Source of the DNA: Rhodobacterales bacterium
GTDB lineage: Bacteria; Pseudomonadota; Alphaproteobacteria; Rhodobacterales; Rhodobacteraceae
NCBI GenBank assembly: GCA_021155205.1
Contig: JAJNPS010000044.1
Coordinates: 1-42,329, forward strand
DNA: 42,329 nt
Direction: 5' to 3'
The number at the start of each line of letters is the position of its first letter. The first letter of the stretch is position 1. This document shows, piece by piece, positions 7,871-14,601 of this stretch. The notes under the pieces are model-generated. The model saw only the letters and a list, made by a program, of their open reading frames with translations, searched no databases and was not told where the DNA came from. The position numbers and the translations under genes were made by a program.

Positions 7871-8995
7871 TTACAACACCGCCTCCACCGCCCGCTCCAG
7901 CCTGGCCACGGTCGCCGGCACATCCTTCAACTTGTCCAACCCGAACAATCCGATCCGGAACGTCCTGAACTCGGCCCCTTCGCCCACCTGCAACGGCACC
8001 CCGGCGGCGATCTGCAACCCTTGCGCGCGGAACTTCGCACCGTTCTGCACATCGCCATCGGCGGTATAGCTGACCACGACGCCCGGCGCCTGGAACCCTT
8101 CGGCGGCGACCGAAGGCACCCCCTTGCCCGCCATCAGCCCGCGCACGGCGCGCCCCAGTTCCCACTGCGCGGCCTTGGCCACATCGAAGCCCATCGCCTT
8201 GGTCTCCAGCATCGCATCGCGGAACCCGACGATGGCATCGGTCGGCATCGTCGCGTGGTAGGCGTGCCCGCCGCCCTCGTAGGCCGCCATGATCGCGCGC
8301 CATTTCTTCAGGTCGACGGCAAAGCTGTTCGACGTCGTCTCGGCCAGCCGCGCCTCGGCCCGCAGGGACATCACCACCACCCCCGCCGAGGGCGACGCCG
8401 ACCACCCCTTTTGCGGGGCGCTGATCAGCACATCGACCCCGGTCGCCTCCATGTCCACCCAGATGCAGCCCGACGCGATGCAGTCAAGCACCATCAGCGC
8501 GCCGACCTCATGCGCCGCCTCCGCCATGGCCGCGATGTAGTCGTCGGGCAGCATGATCCCCGCAGACGTCTCCACATGCGGCGCAAACACCGCCTGGGGC
8601 CGAGCCTCGCGGATTTTGGCCACGACCTCGTCAATGGGCGGCGGCGCATAGGGGGCCTGCGCGTGGTTGCCCGCCTGTCGCGCCATCACCACCGTCGTCT
8701 CGGTCGCAAAGCCGCCCGCGTCGAAAATCTGGGTCCAGCGGTACGAAAACCACCCGTTCCGCACGATCAGCACAGAGCCCCGCCCGAACTGGCGCGCCAC
8801 CGCCTCCATCGCATAGGTGCCGCCGCCGGGGACCAGCGCGACGGCGGACCCATGGTAGACCTCGCGCAACAGCCCCGACACCTCGCGCATGACCCCCTGA
8901 AACTTCGCCGACATGTGGTTCAAGGAGCGGTCGGTAAAGACGACCGAGAACTCTTCCAGCCCCTCGGGGTCGATGTTGGCGTGCAATCCGGGCAT
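7871..8995 (-). CDS. Class V aminotransferase, alanine/serine-glyoxylate type
   Basis: A 374-residue fold-type I PLP enzyme. The PLP lysine is in SAPQKGWSASPSAG, the aspartate that binds the pyridine nitrogen is in LMVLDCIASG, and the phosphate-binding glycine-rich turn is PGGGTYAMEAVARQFG. The architecture is that of alanine-glyoxylate and serine-glyoxylate aminotransferases, so glyoxylate is a likely amino acceptor, but the donor cannot be decided; aspartate-glyoxylate (BhcA-like) or phosphonate-related activities remain possible. The ATG at 8995 has a clear AAAGGAGAG ribosome site. It is divergent from ilvC. A TTTGATCAAA palindrome lies in the shared intergenic region. Confidence 0.88.
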   Translation of the reverse strand: MPGLHANIDPEGLEEFSVVFTDRSLNHMSAKFQGVMREVSGLLREVYHGSAVALVPGGGTYAMEAVARQFGRGSVLIVRNGWFSYRWTQIFDAGGFATETTVVMARQAGNHAQAPYAPPPIDEVVAKIREARPQAVFAPHVETSAGIMLPDDYIAAMAEAAHEVGALMVLDCIASGCIWVDMEATGVDVLISAPQKGWSASPSAGVVVMSLRAEARLAETTSNSFAVDLKKWRAIMAAYEGGGHAYHATMPTDAIVGFRDAMLETKAMGFDVAKAAQWELGRAVRGLMAGKGVPSVAAEGFQAPGVVVSYTADGDVQNGAKFRAQGLQIAAGVPLQVGEGAEFRTFRIGLFGLDKLKDVPATVARLERAVEAVL

Positions 8996-9091
8996 GGGCG
9001 CTCTCCTTTGTGGTCGCCCAGACTTAGCGCATTTCTGCTTTGATCAAATACTCAAATCCGACATCGGGCCGTGGCGCATCACCAGATGACA

Positions 9092-9119
9092 TTGCATCGC
9101 CTGCCAAAATCGTTAGAAC
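9092..9119 (+). promoter_or_regulatory. Putative promoter of ilvC
   Basis: TTGCAT (9092-9097) and TAGAAC (9114-9119) are 16 bases apart, about 50 bases before the ilvC start. The same TTGCnn/TAGAAC pairing is seen in front of purD and lysC. Confidence 0.45.
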
Positions 9120-9168
9120 GCCGCCGATGCCCGCATGGGCGGGGCTACTGACAAGGGAGAGGACGGCG

Positions 9169-10191
9169 ATGCGCGTCTATTATGATCGTGACTGCGATAT
9201 CAACCTGATCAAGGACAAGAAGGTCGCGATCCTGGGTTACGGCTCCCAAGGCCATGCCCATGCGCTGAACCTGCGCGACTCTGGCGCCAGGAACGTCGTC
9301 GTGGCCCTCCGCCCCGGTTCGGCATCGGCCAAGAAATGCGAGGCCGAGGGTCTCAAGGTCATGGACATCGCCGAGGCGGCGAAATGGGCCGACCTGATCA
9401 TGTTCACGATGCCCGATGAATTGCAGGCCGATACCTATCGCAAATACGTTCATGACAACCTGCGTGAAGGCTCCGCCATCGCCTTTGCCCACGGCCTGAA
9501 CGTCCACTTCGGCCTGATCGAGCCGAAAAAGGGCGTCGATGTCATCATGATGGCCCCGAAAGGCCCCGGCCATACCGTTCGTGGCGAATATGTGAAAGGC
9601 GGCGGCGTGCCCTGCCTCGTCGCCGTCCACCAGGACGCCACCGGCAAGGCGATGGAGCTTGGCCTCAGCTACTGCTCGGCCATCGGCGGCGGGCGGTCCG
9701 GGATCATCGAGACCAACTTCCGCCAGGAATGCGAAACCGACCTCTTCGGCGAGCAGGCGGTTCTCTGCGGCGGCCTTGTCGAACTGATCCGCATGGGCTT
9801 CGAGACCCTGGTCGAGGCCGGGTATGAGCCCGAGATGGCCTATTTCGAATGCCTGCACGAGGTCAAGCTGATCGTCGACCTGATCTACGAAGGCGGCATC
9901 GCCAACATGAACTACTCGATCTCGAACACCGCCGAGTATGGCGAATACGTCAGCGGCCCCCGCATCCTGCCCTATGAAGAGACCAAGGCGCGGATGAAGG
10001 CGGTGCTGAAAGACATCCAGACCGGCAAGTTCGTCCGCGACTTCATGCAGGAAAACGCCGTGGGGCAACCGATGTTCAAGGCCACGCGGCGCCTGAACGA
10101 TGAACACCAGATCGAACAGGTGGGCGAGAAACTGCGCGCGATGATGCCGTGGATTTCCAAGGGCAAGATGGTGGACCGCGCGCGGAACTGA
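9169..10191 (+). CDS. ilvC: Ketol-acid reductoisomerase
   Basis: IlvC isomerises and reduces acetolactate or acetohydroxybutyrate with NADPH and magnesium, the second common step of valine, leucine and isoleucine synthesis. This is the short class I form (340 aa): the nucleotide-binding GYGSQGHAHALNLRDSG near residue 25, MAPKGPGHTVR, the metal ligands in FGEQAVLCGG and the C-terminal knotted domain with ECLHEVKLIVDLIYEGG. ATG at 9169 follows GGGAGAGG and matches the family N-terminus MRVYYDRDCD; the reading frame opens earlier at 9040 without conserved sequence. It appears to be monocistronic and ends at a strong terminator. Confidence 0.98.
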   Translation: MRVYYDRDCDINLIKDKKVAILGYGSQGHAHALNLRDSGARNVVVALRPGSASAKKCEAEGLKVMDIAEAAKWADLIMFTMPDELQADTYRKYVHDNLREGSAIAFAHGLNVHFGLIEPKKGVDVIMMAPKGPGHTVRGEYVKGGGVPCLVAVHQDATGKAMELGLSYCSAIGGGRSGIIETNFRQECETDLFGEQAVLCGGLVELIRMGFETLVEAGYEPEMAYFECLHEVKLIVDLIYEGGIANMNYSISNTAEYGEYVSGPRILPYEETKARMKAVLKDIQTGKFVRDFMQENAVGQPMFKATRRLNDEHQIEQVGEKLRAMMPWISKGKMVDRARN

Positions 10192-10233
10192 TCGGGCCGT
10201 CCAGCCGGCACGGTCAGAGCGCTGTTCGTCAAG

Positions 10234-10257
10234 GGGCGCCCGCACGGGCGCCCTTTT
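10234..10257 (+). terminator. Rho-independent terminator of ilvC
   Basis: GGGCGCCC (10234-10241), a GCAC loop, GGGCGCCC (10246-10253) and TTTT form an 8-bp GC stem with a T tract, between the convergent ilvC and glmM genes. Confidence 0.85.
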
Positions 10258-10269
10258 GCGTATGCGGGT

Positions 10270-11613
10270 TCACCCCGCCGCCTCGACCGCGGCCACGATG
10301 CCGTCCACGACCTCGGCCAGCAGGCGTTCGTCCTCGCATTCCGCCATCACGCGGATCAATGGCTCGGTGCCGGATTTGCGGATCAGGATGCGGCCCTTGC
10401 CGCGGATGCGGTCGGAATTGGCGCGGATGACGGCCTTGACCGCGTCAGCCTCGAGCGGCTGGGTCCCGGCGGCAAAGCGCACGTTTTTCAGCATCTGCGG
10501 CACGGTGTCGAAATTGCGCATCAGCGCGCTGGCGGATTTTCCCACGCGCGCCATTTCGCCCAGCACCTGAAGCCCCGCGATCAGCCCGTCGCCGGTGGTG
10601 GCATAATCGGTCATCACGATATGCCCCGACTGTTCTCCGCCAAGGTTGAAGCCGCCCTTGCGCATCGCCTCCACCACATAGCGGTCGCCGACAGCGGTGC
10701 GTTCCAGCCGCAGCCCGCGCGCCGACAGATACCGCTCCAGCCCCAGGTTGGACATCACCGTGGCCACCAGCGCCCCGCCCTTCAGCCGCCCCTCGTCGGC
10801 CCAGCGCCCCGCCAGCAGGGCCATAATCTGATCGCCGTCCGCCTCCACCCCGTGTTCGTCGATGAAGATGACCCGGTCCGCGTCGCCGTCCAGGCAGATG
10901 CCGACATGCGCGCCGTGCTGAAGCACGGTTTCGGCCGCCGTCTGGGGATAGGTCGATCCGACACGGTCGTTGATGTTCTTGCCGTTCGGCGCGACCCCCA
11001 CGGAAATCACCTCGGCGCCCAGTTCCCAAAGCACTTCGGGCGCGGCCCTGTAGGCGGCACCATTGGCGCAGTCGATCACCACCTTCAACCCGTCCAGCCG
11101 CAGGCCGGGCGGAAAGGTCGTCTTGACAAATTCCTGATAGCGCCCGCGCCCGTCGTCGATCCGCTTGGCCCGGCCGATGGCGTCGGGTGCGGCGGCGGAC
11201 ATCTCGCCCGCCACCAGACGCTCGATATCGGCCTCTGCCCTATCCGACAGCTTGAACCCGTCGGGGCCAAAGAACTTGATGCCGTTGTCCTGATAGCCGT
11301 TGTGGCTGGCGGAAATCATCACCCCCAGATCGGCGCGCATCGACCGCGTCAGATAGCCCACCGCCGGGGTCGGCACCGGACCGAGCAGAAAGACGTTCAT
11401 CCCCGCCGAGGTCAGCCCCGCCGTCAGCGCGTTCTCGATCATGTAGCTCGACAGGCGCGTGTCCTTGCCGATGACGACACGGTGGCCGGGAGATCCGTCG
11501 CGCCGGAAATGACTGCCCGCCGCCGCCCCCAGCCTGAGCGCCAGATCTGCGGTCATCGGGTAGCTGTTTGCGCGTCCGCGGACGCCGTCGGTGCCAAAAA
11601 GCTTGCGTGTCAT
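10270..11613 (-). CDS. glmM: Phosphoglucosamine mutase
   Basis: GlmM converts glucosamine-6-phosphate to glucosamine-1-phosphate for UDP-GlcNAc and hence peptidoglycan and lipid A. The protein (447 aa) starts MTRKLFGTDGVRGRAN; the phosphoserine loop is GVMISASHNGYQDNGIKFFG, the magnesium site is LDGDADRV, the sugar-binding loop is GGEQSGH and the phosphate-binding loop is RKSGTEPLIRVMAE. The ATG at 11613 overlaps the folP stop in ATGA, so translation is probably coupled. This is the last gene of the folB-folP-glmM unit and converges on ilvC. The length is typical. Confidence 0.98.
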   Translation of the reverse strand: MTRKLFGTDGVRGRANSYPMTADLALRLGAAAGSHFRRDGSPGHRVVIGKDTRLSSYMIENALTAGLTSAGMNVFLLGPVPTPAVGYLTRSMRADLGVMISASHNGYQDNGIKFFGPDGFKLSDRAEADIERLVAGEMSAAAPDAIGRAKRIDDGRGRYQEFVKTTFPPGLRLDGLKVVIDCANGAAYRAAPEVLWELGAEVISVGVAPNGKNINDRVGSTYPQTAAETVLQHGAHVGICLDGDADRVIFIDEHGVEADGDQIMALLAGRWADEGRLKGGALVATVMSNLGLERYLSARGLRLERTAVGDRYVVEAMRKGGFNLGGEQSGHIVMTDYATTGDGLIAGLQVLGEMARVGKSASALMRNFDTVPQMLKNVRFAAGTQPLEADAVKAVIRANSDRIRGKGRILIRKSGTEPLIRVMAECEDERLLAEVVDGIVAAVEAAG

Positions 11614-12620
11614 GGTCTGGTTCCCCCGGTCACGGCCTGCCACAGGGCGCGGGCCTGCGCGGTTTCTGTCGTATCATGGACGCGCAGGATTTGGACCCCC
11701 TGCGCAAAAGCGGCCAGCCCCACGGCAATCGACCCCGGCGCGCGCCGGGCAGCGTCGGCTTCGCCCGCGATGGTGCCGATGAACCGTTTGCGCGACGCGC
11801 CCAGCAGGATCGGATGGCCAAGCCCGTGAAACAGCGCGATGCCCCGCAACAGGGCAAGGTTGTGGTCCGGCGTCTTGCCGAACCCGATGCCGGGGTCGAT
11901 CGCAATGCGCGCGGGGTCGATCCCGGCAGCGACGGCGCGGCCCGCCAGGTCCGCCAGGGCGTCATAGACATCCAAAAGCACATCGTCATAGCGCGGATCG
12001 TCCTGCATCGTCGAAGGCGTGCCCAGCGCATGCATGATGACGACCGGGGGCCGTGACCCGGCCACCAGCGCCACCATCGCAGGATCGTGCGTCAAACCGC
12101 TGACATCATTGATGATCGTTGCCCCGGCATCCAGTGCCGCCCGCGCCACCAAGGCCTTGCGCGTGTCGATGGAGACCGGGCCCCGCAGGCCCGCGCAGCG
12201 CAGCGCCGCGATCAGGGGCACGGTGCGGCGGACTTCTTCATCGCCGGGAACGGGCGCGGCGCCGGGGCGCGTGCTTTCGCCGCCAACGTCAAGAATATCG
12301 ACCTCGGCCGCCATCGCCGTCGCACGCGCCAGCGCCGCAGCACCTTCGGTCAGCAGGCCGCCGTCCGAAAAGCTGTCCGGCGTCAGATTCAGGATGCCCA
12401 TCAGGCGCGGGCGGTCCATCGACAGGCCCGCCCAGTCGGCGCGCGGACGGGTCAGCCTTGCCAACGCCGCGTCGGGGGCCTCGCGCGCGGCGCAGACCCT
12501 TGGGGGGGCATCCCGCGACAGCAACTCCACATGCGTGAACCAGCACGCGCCCCCGGCAAGGGACAGCGCATCACCGGGCCGCGCGGCCCCGATCTGAACA
12601 AGCGGGCGCACATAGATCAT
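11610..12620 (-). CDS. folP: Dihydropteroate synthase
   Basis: FolP condenses p-aminobenzoate with dihydropterin pyrophosphate. The TIM-barrel motifs are intact: LMGILNLTPDSFSDGG, DVGGESTRPGA, VSIDTRKA, INDVSGL, IDPGIGFGKTPDHNLALL and LLGASRKRFIG. About 70 residues precede the barrel (from IYVRPLVQIGAARPG), making the protein longer than the usual 280 or so; related proteins of this order seem to carry a similar extension. The ATG at 12620 is preferred; a TTG at 12656 would add 12 residues and leave only 8 bases to folB. It overlaps glmM by four bases. Sulfonamide-class inhibitors act on this enzyme family. Confidence 0.96.
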   Translation of the reverse strand: MIYVRPLVQIGAARPGDALSLAGGACWFTHVELLSRDAPPRVCAAREAPDAALARLTRPRADWAGLSMDRPRLMGILNLTPDSFSDGGLLTEGAAALARATAMAAEVDILDVGGESTRPGAAPVPGDEEVRRTVPLIAALRCAGLRGPVSIDTRKALVARAALDAGATIINDVSGLTHDPAMVALVAGSRPPVVIMHALGTPSTMQDDPRYDDVLLDVYDALADLAGRAVAAGIDPARIAIDPGIGFGKTPDHNLALLRGIALFHGLGHPILLGASRKRFIGTIAGEADAARRAPGSIAVGLAAFAQGVQILRVHDTTETAQARALWQAVTGGTRP

Positions 12621-12664
12621 GTCGCGGGGATAGTTGGTTCCGACACGTGCCTGCAAGGGGGCGC

Positions 12665-13558
12665 CTAAAGCCTGCGCACACGCAATGTTTCACCAACCGG
12701 CAGGGGAGCGTCGCCCGCGACCCGTAATTCGGCTGCGGCCACCTGTTCGGCCAGCCACATCGCCAGCGCCACGGGGTCCTGACCGCGCGGCCCGTCCGGG
12801 GTATCCAGCACCAGCTTTGACGGTGCCCAGACCACCATCTGCCCCCGCCGGATCGCCCAGTCGATTTCGGTCCGCGACGCGACCACGACACAGCGTGGAT
12901 CGCGCGATGCCAGCACCCAGGCGTTCTGTTCGATCGCCAACAGGTCGATGCGGGCCTGCGTCGGGCGGTGCCCGGTCACGGGCCGCGCCAGGTCGCCCTG
13001 ACCCACGGTCAGGATCAGCGGCGCGCCCTCGGCCTGCAAGACGTCCAGCCTTGCGGACAGATCCGGCGACCGGATCGCCGCATTGTCCAGATGCACGACA
13101 ACCGGATGGCCGCCCTCCGGCGGACGGGTCAGGGGTGCGGTCTGGTGATCGCGCACGATTTCCACCCCCAGCGCATGGGGGCCGACATCCAGCTTTTCTA
13201 TCCGCAGAAAGACGCGCAGGGCCTGCGGTTCGGCCAGGATGCGCGCGGCCACGCGGTCGGCCAGCGTCTCCAGAAGGTTCAGCCGCTCTGCCGCCAGTTC
13301 CGCCGCGATGGCAAAGGTGATGCGGTCATAGCTGAGGATCCGGTCGACATCGTCGTTCAGCGGCGATGCGGCGGGACGGACCTCCACCACGACATTGAAC
13401 CGTACCCTCTGGCGATGGCCGCGTTCCTGCTGGAACGCGCCGATATCCACCGCAACAACATGGTCGCGCAAGGAAATCCGGTCGCGCGGGGTACCATCCG
13501 ACAGCGCCATGGCGCGGTCAAGCGGATGTGCAAAGGCCGATGCCACGTCAGTCGTCAT
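12665..13558 (-). CDS. folB: Dihydroneopterin aldolase with a long C-terminal extension
   Basis: Residues about 28-145 are FolB: DRISLRDHVVAVDIGAFQQERGHRQRVRFNVVVEV, a central YDRITFAIAAELAAERLNLLETLADRVAARIL and a closing strand RVFLRIEKLDVG. FolB splits dihydroneopterin to 6-hydroxymethyl-dihydropterin and glycolaldehyde. A normal FolB is about 120 residues; this protein is 297. The second half (about 155-297) starts HPVVVHLDNAAIRS and ends with a stretch reading MVVWAPSKLVLDTPDGPR then DPVALAMWLAEQVAA, which recalls the end of amino-acid-kinase-fold proteins, although I see no complete active site. The start at 13558 is the ATG nearest to the domain (MTTDVASAFAHPLDRAMALSDG). It is the first gene of the folB-folP-glmM unit. 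Confidence 0.9.
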   Translation of the reverse strand: MTTDVASAFAHPLDRAMALSDGTPRDRISLRDHVVAVDIGAFQQERGHRQRVRFNVVVEVRPAASPLNDDVDRILSYDRITFAIAAELAAERLNLLETLADRVAARILAEPQALRVFLRIEKLDVGPHALGVEIVRDHQTAPLTRPPEGGHPVVVHLDNAAIRSPDLSARLDVLQAEGAPLILTVGQGDLARPVTGHRPTQARIDLLAIEQNAWVLASRDPRCVVVASRTEIDWAIRRGQMVVWAPSKLVLDTPDGPRGQDPVALAMWLAEQVAAAELRVAGDAPLPVGETLRVRRL

Positions 13559-13690
13559 TCTTGCCAACCTCTGCCTGCCGCCGGGTCTCCCCCCCCACAC
13601 CTGCCATGGCCGCAATCCCTGCGCCGACCGGCCAGCGGCACTTGCCGCCATGCTGACGACATGGGCGACGGCGGTTCCCGTGCGCGCGGA

Positions 13691-14359
13691 TCAGTTGCGC
13701 CGGTAAAAGAGGTGATCGCCGATCGCCGCGGTGCGCTCGAACCGGCGCGACCATCCGGGCCGCACGCCGTTGGTATGGAAATAGGTGGCACCTTGGGTCA
13801 ACATGCGCGGGGCGCCGTTCAGCATGACAAAGGCGATGCGCTCGGCGACATCGCGCGCGACCGGGTCGCGCATCCGGTCGGCGCGTCCGTCGCAGACATA
13901 GGAAAACTGGCAGGCCCCGCCCGCGCGCTGCTTGACGACACCGCAGACCGAGCCTGCGAACTCGCCGCTGTCGACCCGGTTCAGCACCACCTCCGCCACC
14001 GCGAACTGGCCCTTGATGCTTTCCCCGCGGGCCTCGAAGTAGACCGCCTGCGAAAGACATTCCCAGTCATCGCCGCCCGTCGGTTCGGGCTGTGCGGCCA
14101 GCCATGCCGCATCATAGCGGATGACGGTGGTACCGTTCGTGCCCGGCTTGCGGGCGTTTGGTCCTTCGGCGATGGCGGCCAGCTTTGCCTCGGGCAGCGC
14201 CCGCAGGGTTGCGTTCTCGGTGCCCAGAAGGCTGGTCATCGCCCCGGCAATGTCGGCCTTGGGCGCGCTCGACTGACTTACCGTGACATCGGCAGCGGCG
14301 GCCTGGCTAAGGACGGTCAGGGCAAGCACGCCCCCCATCCAGCTTTGACGCAAGCTCAT
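13691..14359 (-). CDS. SleB-like cell wall hydrolase, exported
   Basis: A 222-residue protein of the Hydrolase_2/SleB family (PF07486), predicted to cut peptidoglycan glycan strands in the periplasm. The N-terminus MSLRQSWMGGVLALTVLSQAAAA is a signal peptide. The catalytic domain starts at about residue 95 with CLSQAVYFEARGE, where the glutamate is the family's catalytic acid, and continues with QFAVAEVVLNRV, CQFSYVCDG and GATYFHTNGVRPGWS. SleB was named for spore cortex lysis, but non-spore-forming alphaproteobacteria carry such enzymes for wall remodelling. The upstream region is unusually AT-rich and may hold its promoter; I could not fix one. Confidence 0.9.
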   Translation of the reverse strand: MSLRQSWMGGVLALTVLSQAAAADVTVSQSSAPKADIAGAMTSLLGTENATLRALPEAKLAAIAEGPNARKPGTNGTTVIRYDAAWLAAQPEPTGGDDWECLSQAVYFEARGESIKGQFAVAEVVLNRVDSGEFAGSVCGVVKQRAGGACQFSYVCDGRADRMRDPVARDVAERIAFVMLNGAPRMLTQGATYFHTNGVRPGWSRRFERTAAIGDHLFYRRN

Positions 14360-14601
14360 GTGTTTCTGTTCCCGGTCTTGTTTCAACAGATGCCGTGGGG
14401 GCAGACCGGGCACCGGAACCGTCTGGACGGCAGCACCTCGCCAGCCCCCTGACGATCGGGGCAGCGGCTATTGCAGATCAGTCCGGGCGTCCAGCAATGT
14501 GGCGAAAATACCACGAACTATGGCGAGTATTGGGCGGAATCTCGCCGAAAACTTCATTCACTTTATCAACATACTCGTGCAATATTATGAAACATATAGA
14601 T
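14360..14601. other. AT-rich intergenic region between ppdK end and the SleB gene
   Basis: About 240 bases without a gene. The part from about 14500 to 14620 is strongly AT-rich compared with the surroundings. It probably carries the SleB-gene promoter and the end of the long glyQ transcript, but no convincing hairpin with a T tract is visible. Confidence 0.4.

Noticed and set aside
5844..8405. 853-codon open frame on the minus strand
   Set aside because: It runs antisense to the HAD and UbiH-like genes and out of frame with the aminotransferase gene; composition is typical of a shadow frame.
9039..9048. TTTGATCAAA palindrome as an operator between the aminotransferase gene and ilvC
   Set aside because: A single 10-base palindrome without a second copy or a known regulator is too weak to list as a site.
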